Of a stretch of 56,834 nt of DNA, positions 8,068 to 17,182 are shown piece after piece. The stretch is taken from positions 1-56,834 of the forward strand of contig CATZDY010000002.1 in NCBI GenBank assembly GCA_958417755.1. The letters are read 5' to 3'. Below the pieces are notes generated by a model. That model saw nothing but the letters and a program-made list of their open reading frames with translations, did not search any database and was not told the origin of the DNA. Position numbers and translations under genes: made by a program. Every line of letters begins with the position of its first letter. Within the stretch, counting starts at the first letter, position 1. Source of the DNA: an uncultured Peptococcaceae bacterium (GTDB lineage: Bacteria; Bacillota; Desulfotomaculia; Desulfotomaculales; Desulfocucumaceae).

Positions 8068-8348
8068 TCAATCCAAAGAAAAGAAAACCAGTATGTTAAC
8101 ATTCAACATTATTCTCCTTGTTTTGGTGGTTGGTTTGGCTGTTGTTCCTCTGCTTCTTTCTCCTGGGGCTGAATTTGGCGGAGCAGACGGGCAAGCAGAA
8201 GAAGCTATTTTGGTTTAGTTCCTTCTGGGAACCACCCAGCGGTGAAATAGAAAGTCTTCTATTTGCTTTGCAAGCAGCCTTAGGAGCTGGATTTGTTGGT
8301 TTTTATTTAGGCTATGTGGTAAAAAGAAAAAAACTATCCAAAGAATAA
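8060..8348 (+). pseudogene. cbiN: cbiN, disrupted by a small deletion and frameshift
   Basis: The frame from ATG 8060 overlaps the end of cbiM and encodes a normal CbiN start: one membrane helix, then PGAEFGGADGQAEEAI. It stops at TAG 8216-8218 after 52 codons. The C-terminal half of CbiN (WFSSFWEPPSGEIESLLFAL, then the second helix) continues in the +1 frame to 8348. Compared with known CbiN, about nine residues between the two halves are missing. One deletion of about 26 bases would explain both the loss and the frame change. The gene is probably non-functional as a single protein. Confidence 0.82.
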
Positions 8349-8372
8349 AAAATGTTTTTAGTAAAAAAGACT

Positions 8373-8398
8373 AAAACGCGACCAGCAGGTCGCGTTTT
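8373..8398. terminator. Intrinsic terminator after cbiMN
   Basis: AAAACGCGACC (8373-8383) and GGTCGCGTTTT (8388-8398) form a perfect 11-bp stem with an AGCA loop, with A and T tracts at the ends. It can act in both directions and closes the cobalt operon. Confidence 0.88.
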
Positions 8399-8528
8399 CA
8401 TTATGGGGAATCATGGTAGGGTTGCCACTATTTCTATGGTGGATTAAAATAGAGAAGAGAGAATAAAGTTCTTTGCTAACATCAATTTAATGAAATGATA
8501 GGGAAAGATGAAGAGGTGATATGGTCCA

Positions 8529-11500
8529 TTGTTTGTTCATCTACATGTGCATACTGAATTTAGCTTACTGGATGGAGCAGCACGCATCAAAAAGGCAGTG
8601 AAAGCTGCTAAGGAAATGAATATGCCAGCCTTAGCCATTACAGATCATGGTAATATGTTTGGTGCTGTGGATTTTTATAAAGCATGTCTCAAAGAAGGAA
8701 TTAAACCAGTCCTAGGTTGCGAAGTATATGTGGCCCCTCGAACCATGGCAGATCGTACTCCTAGAATAGATGATAACCTATATCATTTGGTTCTATTGGC
8801 AGAAAACCAAGAAGGGTACCGCAATCTTTTAAAAATTGTATCCACTGCTTATACAGAAGGTTTTTACTACAAACCCAGAGCTGACAAACAATGTTTGGCT
8901 GCCCATAGCAAAGGCATCATCGCAATGTCAGCCTGCATTGCCGGAGAAGTACCTGCTGCCTTTTTGGCTGGGGATCCCCAGAAGGCAAAACAAGCAGCCT
9001 TGGAACTACAAGATATTTTTGGTCAAGGAAATTTTTATTTAGAATTACAAGATCATGGGTTTCCTGAACAAAGAACAGCAAACCGAGCATTGGTTCAGTT
9101 ACACCAGGAAACAGGGATTCCTTTGGTTGTAACCAATGATGTACATTATGTATACCGAGAACATGCGGAAATGCAAGATGTGCTCATGTGCATTCAAATG
9201 GGCAAAACAGTGGATGATCCTTCCAGAATGAAATTTCAATCCCAAGAATTATATTTAAAAAGCGAAGAAGAAATAAGCTTGGTTTTGGGCGAGCACCGGG
9301 AAGCCATGGATAATACCTGGCGGATTGCGGAACGATGTAATGTAGAACTTACTTTTGGTACTTTGCATTTGCCTGTATTTACAGTTCCCCAAACATATAA
9401 TGTAGATACTTATCTCAGAGAAAAATGCATGGAGGGCGTTCAATGGCGCTATGGTTCAATATCTGAGCCAGTACAGCAACGGTTGGATTATGAACTGGAT
9501 GTTATCAAACAAATGGGGTATTCTGCTTACTTTTTAATTGTCTGGGATTTTATTCATTTTGCCCGGACCAGTCATATTCCCGTAGGACCTGGACGCGGCT
9601 CTGCTGCCGGTAGTATTGTGGCCTATCTATTAGGGATTACCAATTTAGATCCATTAAAGTATGATCTGCTTTTTGAAAGATTTTTAAATCCTGAAAGAGT
9701 TTCCATGCCAGATATAGATATAGATTTTTGTTTTGAACGTAGAGGAGAAGTCATTACCTATGTAACAGAAAAATATGGAGCTGATAAAGTAGCGCAAATC
9801 GCTACATTTGGAACCATGGCAGCCCGGGCTGCCATACGAGACGTGGGACGGGCTCTGGACATGCCTTATGGTGAAGTGGATAGAGTGGCTAAAATGGTTC
9901 CCATGGAATTGCATATAACCTTGGAAAAAGCATTGCAAGACTCTACAGATTTAAAAGAGCTTTATGATTATAATGCTCAAATTAAAAAATTAATTGATAT
10001 GGCCATTTTATTAGAAGGTATGCCCAGACATGCTTCCACCCATGCTGCTGGGGTTGTGATAACCAGAGATCCTTTAACCCATTATCTCCCTTTATATAAA
10101 ACCACAGACGGACCTCTTACCACTCAATTCGCCAAAGATCAAGTAGAAGAACTGGGACTTTTAAAAATGGATTTACTGGGTTTGCGAACCCTAACTGTCA
10201 TTGATGATGCACTCCAATTGATCAAACAAAATAGGGGAGAAGAACTGGATATAGAAACAATTTCTTTAGAAGATGATAAAACCTATGAAATGTTATGTAG
10301 AGGCGAAGGAGTTGGGGTATTTCAGTTAGAAAGTAGTGGCATGCGAAGCATTTTAAAAGAACTTAGACCCGAAGTATTTGAAGACATTATTGCTTTGGTT
10401 GCCATATATCGTCCAGGTCCCTTAGGCAGTGGTATGGTGGAAGATTTTATTAAAAATAAACATGGGTTAAAAAAAGTAACGTATTTACATCCCAAATTAG
10501 AGCCCATTCTAAAGGATACCTATGGGGTGATTTTATACCAAGAACAGGTCATGCGCATTTCCTCTGATTTAGCGGGATTTTCGTTAGGAGAAGCTGATTT
10601 ACTCCGCAGGGCCATGGGTAAGAAAAAGCCAGAAATTATCGCTGGGTTACGGGTACAATTTGTAGAAGGTGCTGTAAAAAACAATATAACTGCAGAAACA
10701 GCGGGACAAATTTTTGATTTGATGGAATTTTTTGCTGGGTATGGCTTTAATAAAAGCCATAGTGCTGCTTATGCCTTGGTCTCTTATCAGACAGCCTATT
10801 TAAAAGCAAATTACCCAGTGGAATTCATGGCTGCCTTGTTAACCTCTGTTCGCGATAACACGGATAAAGTGGCTGTTTATATAGAAGAATGTAGAAGAAT
10901 GAACATTGAAGTTTTACCGCCAGATGTCAATGAAAGTTTGGAAAGCTTTACAGCTGTGGGGTCAAAAGTCCGTTTTGGTCTTGCTGCCATTAAAAATGTA
11001 GGACTGAGTGCCGTGGAAGCAATGATTGAGTCTAGAAAACAAGGAGAAGCATATCGAAACTTCGCTGATTTCTGCGACCGTTTGGATACAAAAGTAGTCA
11101 ATAGAAGGGTTTTGGAAAGTTTAATCAAAGCAGGCTCTTTTGATTCTTTGCATTATACAAGGGCGCAATTAATGGTTTCCCTTGAGGCAGGCTTAACTTT
11201 AGCCCAACAAAGTCAGAAGGAAAAACAAAAAGGTCAGCTCTCTTTAATGGATTATTGGGGAGAGGAGACAAAAGAAACTCTTTCATTAACAATTCCCGAT
11301 GTTCCAGAATATCCTCGTTCAGAATTACTGGCCATGGAAAAAGAAGCCCTAGGCCTATACATTACTGGGCATCCCTTGGCTGATTACCGTCGTTCATTGG
11401 CTGAATTAAATTGCTATACTGTGGTTGAAGTAAAGGAAATACAGGAAGAATGCACAGTTACCCTAGGAGGCATGTTTCAAACCATTAAGCGCATATCAAC

Positions 11501-11930
11501 TCGCAAAGGCGATCCCATGGCCTTCGCAACTTTAGAAGATTTAACAGGGAGTATAGAAATCGTATTTTTTCCAAGGCCTTATCAACAATGGCAAAAAATG
11601 ATTGTAACTGATGTACCTCTGGTTGTGCGGGGAAAATTAAATCCTAGCGGTGAAACACCAAAAGTATTGGCTGATGAAATTGAAACATTGGGAAAGAAGC
11701 TGGAGGGAGAACTCTATATTAGAACAGATACAATAGACCGAGATATGTTGTCCAAAGTAAAAACATTGTTAAAATCCTATCCAGGTTCTTCCCCAGTTCT
11801 TTTGTATAACCAAAAAGATAAAAAATTGCTTCGCACTTCCCAAGAGCATTGGGTTGAATTATCCAGTCCTGTCACTTCCGAATTGCGAAGCCTTATAGGT
11901 GCCACCAATGTCAGGGTAAAAGAGGCATAA
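8529..11930 (+). CDS. dnaE: DNA polymerase III alpha subunit (DnaE)
   Basis: This 1133-residue replicative-type polymerase has an N-terminal PHP domain (FVHLHVHTEFSLLDGA, residues 2-17). The C-family polymerase core includes GPGRGSAAGS and PDIDIDF, which carry catalytic Asp residues, plus GYGFNKSHSAAYA. A helix-hairpin region and a C-terminal OB domain follow. The start is TTG 8529 with AGAGGTGA upstream; the peptide start matches the family. The gene begins a likely operon with mtrB (43 bases downstream) and perhaps pfkA. Confidence 0.95.
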   Translation: MFVHLHVHTEFSLLDGAARIKKAVKAAKEMNMPALAITDHGNMFGAVDFYKACLKEGIKPVLGCEVYVAPRTMADRTPRIDDNLYHLVLLAENQEGYRNLLKIVSTAYTEGFYYKPRADKQCLAAHSKGIIAMSACIAGEVPAAFLAGDPQKAKQAALELQDIFGQGNFYLELQDHGFPEQRTANRALVQLHQETGIPLVVTNDVHYVYREHAEMQDVLMCIQMGKTVDDPSRMKFQSQELYLKSEEEISLVLGEHREAMDNTWRIAERCNVELTFGTLHLPVFTVPQTYNVDTYLREKCMEGVQWRYGSISEPVQQRLDYELDVIKQMGYSAYFLIVWDFIHFARTSHIPVGPGRGSAAGSIVAYLLGITNLDPLKYDLLFERFLNPERVSMPDIDIDFCFERRGEVITYVTEKYGADKVAQIATFGTMAARAAIRDVGRALDMPYGEVDRVAKMVPMELHITLEKALQDSTDLKELYDYNAQIKKLIDMAILLEGMPRHASTHAAGVVITRDPLTHYLPLYKTTDGPLTTQFAKDQVEELGLLKMDLLGLRTLTVIDDALQLIKQNRGEELDIETISLEDDKTYEMLCRGEGVGVFQLESSGMRSILKELRPEVFEDIIALVAIYRPGPLGSGMVEDFIKNKHGLKKVTYLHPKLEPILKDTYGVILYQEQVMRISSDLAGFSLGEADLLRRAMGKKKPEIIAGLRVQFVEGAVKNNITAETAGQIFDLMEFFAGYGFNKSHSAAYALVSYQTAYLKANYPVEFMAALLTSVRDNTDKVAVYIEECRRMNIEVLPPDVNESLESFTAVGSKVRFGLAAIKNVGLSAVEAMIESRKQGEAYRNFADFCDRLDTKVVNRRVLESLIKAGSFDSLHYTRAQLMVSLEAGLTLAQQSQKEKQKGQLSLMDYWGEETKETLSLTIPDVPEYPRSELLAMEKEALGLYITGHPLADYRRSLAELNCYTVVEVKEIQEECTVTLGGMFQTIKRISTRKGDPMAFATLEDLTGSIEIVFFPRPYQQWQKMIVTDVPLVVRGKLNPSGETPKVLADEIETLGKKLEGELYIRTDTIDRDMLSKVKTLLKSYPGSSPVLLYNQKDKKLLRTSQEHWVELSSPVTSELRSLIGATNVRVKEA

Positions 11931-11973
11931 CCATTTGTACAAAAACATAGACCAGACGAAGAGGTGGAATAAG

Positions 11974-12204
11974 ATGGATGATAAACCGGAAGTGATTGGT
12001 GAATATATTGTAATCAAAGCTTTGGAAAATGGTGTTACAATTATTGGACTGACCAGAGGCAAAGATACAAAATTTCATCATACCGAAAAATTAGACAAGG
12101 GAGAAATTATGATCGCCCAATTCACAGAATATACTGGTGCAATGAAAATTCGCGGACAAGCGGAAATACTCACCAAACATGGCAGAATGTCCAATGCGGA
12201 TTAG
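11974..12204 (+). CDS. mtrB: TRAP, tryptophan RNA-binding attenuation protein homologue
   Basis: This 76-residue protein is clearly TRAP-like: the segments VIKALENGVTIIGLTRGKDT, FHHTEKLDKGE and AQFTEYTGAMKIRG align with Bacillus TRAP. The Lys of EKLDKGE and the Lys/Arg pair of MKIRG match the residues that contact GAG/UAG RNA triplets. TRAP forms an 11-subunit ring that binds tryptophan and then RNA, usually to shut off trp genes. ATG 11974 is chosen because GAGGTGG lies 6 bases upstream; the longer frame from 11935 has no such site. No trp gene is nearby, so the targets must lie elsewhere. Confidence 0.9.
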   Translation: MDDKPEVIGEYIVIKALENGVTIIGLTRGKDTKFHHTEKLDKGEIMIAQFTEYTGAMKIRGQAEILTKHGRMSNAD

Positions 12205-12211
12205 TTTTCAG

Positions 12212-12290
12212 TATCCAGAGCATATGCTCTGGATATACTTATCAATAACCAAAAAATCCTTTGCTTTTTAGCGCCTGGTTCTTTTTGTCT
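12212..12290 (+). terminator. Palindromic hairpin(s) after mtrB
   Basis: TATCCAGAGCAT/ATGCTCTGGATA (12212-12235) is a perfect 24-base palindrome just after the mtrB stop. It has no clear T run. A weaker AACCA...TGGTT pair at 12247-12290 is followed by TTTTT. One or both may terminate or attenuate transcription into pfkA. Confidence 0.45.
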
Positions 12291-12360
12291 GGTGAGATTA
12301 ATGTTTTAGATTAATTTAATCCTTACTCATATTGCTTAAATCATAAAGGAGGCAATTGTA

Positions 12361-13323
12361 TTGCAGCGAATAGGCGTTTTAACCAGTGGTGGCGATTCTT
12401 CCGGAATGAATGCAGCCATTCGGGCCATTGTACGCAAAGCCATTTATCATGGCATTGAAGTATTGGGGATTCGGAGAGGGTACACAGGTTTTATTGAAGC
12501 AGATTTATTTCCCATGGATCTTGGCTCTGTGGCTGACATCATCCATCGTGGAGGAACCATTCTTAGAACTGCTCGTTCGGAAGCTTTTACCACACCAGCA
12601 GGTAGAAAAAAGGCCTATGAAAATGTGAAACGGTTTAATTTACAAGGACTTGTGGTGATTGGAGGCGATGGTTCCTTCCGGGGAGCGGAAATTTTTCATC
12701 AGGAATTTGATTTACCTATTATAGGAGTGCCAGGCACCATTGACAATGATATCTCGGGAACAGATTACTCTATTGGCTTTGATACAGCAGTCAATACTGT
12801 TGTTGATGCTATTAATAAAATAAGGGATACAGCGACATCCCATGAACGTACCTTTATCATTGAAGTCATGGGTCGGGAATCTGGTTGCATAGCCCTTTAT
12901 GCTGGTCTTGCTTCTGGGGCAGAAACCATTTTGGTTCCGGAAATTCCTTTAACCATTGACGATGTATGTGAGAGATTAAAACGAGGACAAAAAAGAGGAA
13001 AACTTCATAGTATCATCATTGTAGCGGAGGGAGCTGCATCAGGTTTACAAATAGGCAATCAAATCAAAGAAAAATCAGGTTTTGATACCAAGGTGACTAT
13101 TTTAGGGCATATTCAAAGAGGAGGTACCCCCACAGCATTTGACAGAATATTAGCCAGCCGCTTGGGAGCAAAAGCAGTGGAATTGTTAATGCATGGGGAA
13201 AATTTAGCCATGGTTGGCATGGTTTCCGGCAATATCATCTCAACTGGATTAAAAGAAGTATTGCAGCACAAAAAAACGATACCAATGGAACTATATGAAT
13301 TGACCGATACTTTATCCATATAA
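12361..13323 (+). CDS. pfkA: ATP-dependent 6-phosphofructokinase
   Basis: This 320-residue enzyme phosphorylates fructose 6-phosphate in glycolysis. It shows the PfkA motifs LTSGGDSSGMNA (residues 7-18), GGDGSFRGA (ATP site) and PGTIDNDI (catalytic Asp), then the allosteric C-terminal half. Gly in GGDGS rather than Asp (GGDD) indicates ATP, not pyrophosphate, as donor. The start is TTG 12361 with AAAGGAGG upstream. pyk follows after about 115 bases, a common pairing of the two regulated glycolytic steps. Confidence 0.95.
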   Translation: MQRIGVLTSGGDSSGMNAAIRAIVRKAIYHGIEVLGIRRGYTGFIEADLFPMDLGSVADIIHRGGTILRTARSEAFTTPAGRKKAYENVKRFNLQGLVVIGGDGSFRGAEIFHQEFDLPIIGVPGTIDNDISGTDYSIGFDTAVNTVVDAINKIRDTATSHERTFIIEVMGRESGCIALYAGLASGAETILVPEIPLTIDDVCERLKRGQKRGKLHSIIIVAEGAASGLQIGNQIKEKSGFDTKVTILGHIQRGGTPTAFDRILASRLGAKAVELLMHGENLAMVGMVSGNIISTGLKEVLQHKKTIPMELYELTDTLSI

Positions 13324-13439
13324 TATTTATTAATAAAAGCTAGCTAGTGCACGCAATATCCTAAAGCATTGTATCTTTTTATAGATTAAATTTGTAAACT
13401 ATATGTGAATTAAAAATAGCTGTAAAGAGAGGATTAAAC

Positions 13440-15191
13440 ATGAGGCGAACAAAGATTGTATGTACCATTGGACCTGCCAGCGGACATATACCAGTGCTTA
13501 TGAATATGATAGAAGCCGGCCTAAATGTAGCCCGATTGAATTTTTCCCATGGAACCCATGAACAACATGCCCAATATATAGCAGCTATACGCAAAGCTTC
13601 CTTGGAAACAGGAAAACATGTGGCCATTATGTTGGATACCAAAGGTCCAGAAATTCGTTTGGGTTATTTAAAAGAAAAATCCATTGTTTTAAAAGCAGGA
13701 CAAAAAGTCCTTTTAACCACCCAAGAGCTAAAAGGAACTGCAGATACCTTGCCAGTTACCTACCAAGGTTTGCCCCAAGATGTGGTGCCTGGAAACCGAA
13801 TTTTAATTTCTGATGGATTGATTGCTTTAAGGGTATTGAAAACAAATGATGATTCCGTGGAATGCGTGGTAGAAAACGGAGGCGAAATTACATCACAAAA
13901 AGGTATCAACCTTCCAGGGGTTACTGTTCACTTACCAGCAGTCACTGACCAAGATAAAGAGGATATTATCTTTGGCGTAGAACAAGAATTGGATTTCATT
14001 GCTGCCTCCTTTGTACGCAAAGCTGCTGATATATTGGAAATTAGAAAAACCGTGGAAAGTGCCAAAGGCCAGATGGATATTATCGCTAAAATTGAAAATC
14101 AGGAAGCACTTAATAATATTGATGATATTATTAAGGTTTCAGATGGCATCATGGTAGCTCGGGGGGATTTAGGGGTGGAAATTCCAGTGGAGGATATCCC
14201 TTTGATGCAAAAAATGATCATTAAAAAATGCAATCTGGCTGGAAAACCAGTAATCACAGCCACACAGATGTTAGAATCCATGATTCATAATCCAAGACCA
14301 ACCCGGGCAGAGGCCAGTGATGTGGCCAATGCTATCTTTGATCAAACGGATGCTATCATGCTGTCAGGGGAAACAGCTGCAGGAAAATATCCCTTGGAAT
14401 CCGTTATGACCATGTCCCGAATTGCCGAAAAAGCTGAATCTGCTTTGGATAAAAACAAATTTTTCGTAGCCCAAAGGAATCCCATGGCCCATACAGTAAC
14501 AGATGCCATTAGCCATGCCACTTGTACCATTGCCCATGACCTAGGAGCTTCTTCCATTATTACATCCACAGAAACAGGCCATACAGCCAGAATGGTAAGC
14601 AAATATCGTCCTTTATTCCCCATTGTTGCAGTAACCCCCAGCGTGAAAGTTATACGAAAAATGGCTCTCGTATGGGGTGTATATCCCCTGCAGACAAAAC
14701 CAAGCAAAGATACAGACTCTATGATCTCATCAGCAATTGATGTTTCTCTACGGGAAAAAATGATTGCCCCAGGAGACTTGGTTGTGGTTACCGCAGGCGT
14801 TCCAGCCGGTGTACATGGTACCACCAATCTAATAAAAGTTCATATTGTGGGTGATATCTTAGCCAAAGGCATTGGTATCACGCCAAAATCATCCAGCGGG
14901 GTTATGCGTATTTGTCTTTCTGCCCAAGAGGCAGCAGAAAAAATAAAAAAAGGTGATATCCTGGTAACCCGATCTATAGATAAGGACTTTGTTCCAATCC
15001 TAGAACAAGCAGGAGGATTAATTACAGAAGTAGGAGGTCTAACTTCCCATGGGGCAATTGTAGGCTTAGAACTCGGTATTCCCACAGTGGTAGGGATTGA
15101 GTCTGCTACATCGTTACTACAAGATGGAGAAATGGTGACTGTGGATGGCCAACGTGGTTTGGTTTATAAAGGCACTGCTAAGGTATTATAA
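13440..15191 (+). CDS. pyk: Pyruvate kinase with C-terminal PEP-utilizer domain
   Basis: This 583-residue protein has the normal pyruvate kinase barrel: RRTKIVCTIGPAS at the start, LDTKGPEIR, the active-site Lys in IIAKIENQEA, and MVARGDLG. The regulatory domain carries CTIAHDLGAS. The last ~110 residues are a PEP-utilizer swivelling domain with TSHGAIV, as in Bacillus-type enzymes, although its His has no known phosphotransfer role there. It converts PEP and ADP to pyruvate and ATP. It is probably transcribed with pfkA. Confidence 0.95.
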   Translation: MRRTKIVCTIGPASGHIPVLMNMIEAGLNVARLNFSHGTHEQHAQYIAAIRKASLETGKHVAIMLDTKGPEIRLGYLKEKSIVLKAGQKVLLTTQELKGTADTLPVTYQGLPQDVVPGNRILISDGLIALRVLKTNDDSVECVVENGGEITSQKGINLPGVTVHLPAVTDQDKEDIIFGVEQELDFIAASFVRKAADILEIRKTVESAKGQMDIIAKIENQEALNNIDDIIKVSDGIMVARGDLGVEIPVEDIPLMQKMIIKKCNLAGKPVITATQMLESMIHNPRPTRAEASDVANAIFDQTDAIMLSGETAAGKYPLESVMTMSRIAEKAESALDKNKFFVAQRNPMAHTVTDAISHATCTIAHDLGASSIITSTETGHTARMVSKYRPLFPIVAVTPSVKVIRKMALVWGVYPLQTKPSKDTDSMISSAIDVSLREKMIAPGDLVVVTAGVPAGVHGTTNLIKVHIVGDILAKGIGITPKSSSGVMRICLSAQEAAEKIKKGDILVTRSIDKDFVPILEQAGGLITEVGGLTSHGAIVGLELGIPTVVGIESATSLLQDGEMVTVDGQRGLVYKGTAKVL

Positions 15192-15259
15192 AAAGATTTT
15201 TTATTTTTAGGTTACCATAAACAAAATACCTCCCTAAAAACATTACAATTTTTAAGGCC

Positions 15260-15291
15260 AATCGTTTATCAACAATTGTTGATAAACGATT
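15260..15291. promoter_or_regulatory. Perfect 32-base palindrome
   Basis: Positions 15260-15291 read the same on both strands: AATCGTTTATCAACAA followed by its exact complement. There is no unpaired loop, which favours a protein-binding operator over a terminator, although a cruciform or RNA hairpin could form. It lies between pyk and the acyl-CoA synthetase gene, about 180 bases before the latter. Confidence 0.5.
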
Positions 15292-15470
15292 ATTGTTGTA
15301 AAATATACAGCATTGTTTTTTTAGATTACCACCAACCTCATTTTATCTTCCCTTTATCAAATAATACAATATTCTTTTTAAAATCAGGAGGAATACCATA
15401 ATACATGTAGAATAGAATAAATTTATAATATGAATATTAAGAAATGTCAGAAAATTAGGAGTGATAAATA

Positions 15471-17078
15471 ATGCCCACCAGGGAAAATTACGAACCATTA
15501 ACACCCATTGATTTTTTAAAACGCAATGCTGTGGTGTTTAAGAATAAAACTGCCGTGGTATATGAAGATAAACGTTATACGTATCAAGAATTTTATCAAC
15601 GAGTAAACAGACTAGCCAGTGCATTAAGCAAAATCGGCATCCAAAAAGGAGATAAAGTAGCTTTTATTTGTCCCAATACACCGCCCATGTTAGAAGCACA
15701 TTATGGAGTACCCATGGTGGGGGCAGCCTTGGTGTCTGTGAATATCAGACTGTCACCCAATGAAGTAACCTATATTATCAATCATTCTGATGCCAAAGCA
15801 GTATTTGTAGATATGGAATTTGCTCAAGTCATCCAAAAGGATGCCTTACCAAATGTCCAAACCATTGTAAATATTTGTGATAACACTGAAGAAAAAGTTT
15901 TTCCAGGGCTTACATATGAGGAATTTTTACAAACCGGTACGCCTGAGCCTTATCCGGCCATGCTGGAAGATGAACTTGAAACCATTGCTATTAACTACAC
16001 CAGTGGAACCACAGGTCAACCCAAAGGGGTTATGTATAGCCATCGGGGAGCCTATCTAAATGCCATGGGCGAGGCGTTACATCATCAAATGAATGCAGAA
16101 TCAGTTTACCTTTGGGCTCTCCCTATGTTCCATTGCAATGGTTGGTGTTTTACCTGGGCAGTCACAGCTGTGGGAGCAACCCATATTTGCCTACGAAAAG
16201 TGGTTCCTGAAGAAATTTATCGTTTAATCGAATTGGAAACAGTCAGTCATATTTGTGCTGCCCCCACGGTTTTGATTTCCATGTCCAGCTATGAAAAAGC
16301 CAAAGAGTGCACCATGAATGTACCTCTAACTGTCATCACAGCCGGAGCTCCCCCTTCTCCCACAGTAATAAAAAATATGGAGGCCATTGGCGTTATAGTA
16401 ACTCAAGTATATGGGTTGACGGAAGTATATGGACCTCACTGCATTTGTCAATGGCAAAATGAATGGAATGCCTTGGAAACAGACGAAAAAGTTAAGCTCA
16501 AAGCATGCCAGGGAGTTCCTTATGTTACAGCTGAATTTGTAGATGTCGTTTATCCTGGGAATCCCGACATGGAGTCAGTACCTTGGGATGGAAACACCTT
16601 GGGAGAAATTGTCATGCGGGGTAACAATGTGATGAAAGGATATTATAAACAGCCTGAATCCACGGCAGAGGCCTTTCGAGGGGGTTGGTTTCATACTGGA
16701 GACTTAGCAGTAAGACATCCCAATGGTTATATTGAAATCAAAGATAGGATGAAGGATATTATCATCAGTGGGGGAGAGAATATTTCCACTGTAGAAATTG
16801 AAAATCTTTTATACCAACACCCAGATGTACAGGAAGTTGCTGTTGTTGCTATTCCTGATACAAAGTGGGGAGAAGTACCAAAAGCATTTATCGTTCCCAA
16901 ACCCAATGCCAATCCTACAAAAGAAGATATTATTCAATTTTGTCGGGCTCGCATAGCCAGATTTAAAGTACCTAAAGTCATTGAATTCGGAGATTTGCCA
17001 AAAACATCCACAGGGAAAATTATGAAATTTAAGCTAAGGGAACAAGAGTGGGTTGGTTATGATAAAAAAGTAAACTAA
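15471..17078 (+). CDS. AMP-forming acyl-CoA synthetase (fatty-acid CoA ligase family)
   Basis: This 535-residue ANL-superfamily enzyme activates a carboxylic acid through an acyl-AMP intermediate. Its P-loop-like motif is YTSGTTGQPKGV (about residues 179-190). It also has YGLTEVYGP, the hinge motif GWFHTGDLAV with KDRMKDIIISGGENIS, and the catalytic Lys in KTSTGKIMKF. The sequence is closest to medium/long-chain fatty acyl-CoA ligases; the substrate cannot be set from sequence. It is a single gene with GGAGTG upstream and a strong terminator downstream. Confidence 0.88.
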   Translation: MPTRENYEPLTPIDFLKRNAVVFKNKTAVVYEDKRYTYQEFYQRVNRLASALSKIGIQKGDKVAFICPNTPPMLEAHYGVPMVGAALVSVNIRLSPNEVTYIINHSDAKAVFVDMEFAQVIQKDALPNVQTIVNICDNTEEKVFPGLTYEEFLQTGTPEPYPAMLEDELETIAINYTSGTTGQPKGVMYSHRGAYLNAMGEALHHQMNAESVYLWALPMFHCNGWCFTWAVTAVGATHICLRKVVPEEIYRLIELETVSHICAAPTVLISMSSYEKAKECTMNVPLTVITAGAPPSPTVIKNMEAIGVIVTQVYGLTEVYGPHCICQWQNEWNALETDEKVKLKACQGVPYVTAEFVDVVYPGNPDMESVPWDGNTLGEIVMRGNNVMKGYYKQPESTAEAFRGGWFHTGDLAVRHPNGYIEIKDRMKDIIISGGENISTVEIENLLYQHPDVQEVAVVAIPDTKWGEVPKAFIVPKPNANPTKEDIIQFCRARIARFKVPKVIEFGDLPKTSTGKIMKFKLREQEWVGYDKKVN

Positions 17079-17106
17079 AAATATGATAAAAACTAAAATG
17101 CAAATA

Positions 17107-17150
17107 AAAAGCTGTCCATAGCAAGGTTATCTTGCGAAGAACAGCTTTTT
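17107..17150. terminator. Bidirectional terminator between convergent genes
   Basis: AAAAAGCTGT pairs with ACAGCTTTTT around an inner GCAAG-gttat-CTTGC helix. A and T runs on both ends let it serve the acyl-CoA synthetase gene (plus) and the homocysteine operon (minus). Confidence 0.85.
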
Positions 17151-17182
17151 ATTTAACCAAATATAATCCGAATATCCATTTC

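Noticed and set aside
8216..8218. Programmed frameshifting or recoding in cbiN
   Set aside because: No recognisable slippery site is present, and about nine family residues are missing at the junction. A deletion is the simpler explanation.
8118..8348. A separate 76-residue membrane protein
   Set aside because: Its N-terminal third is an out-of-frame reading of cbiN. The rest is the C-terminal half of CbiN after the deletion.
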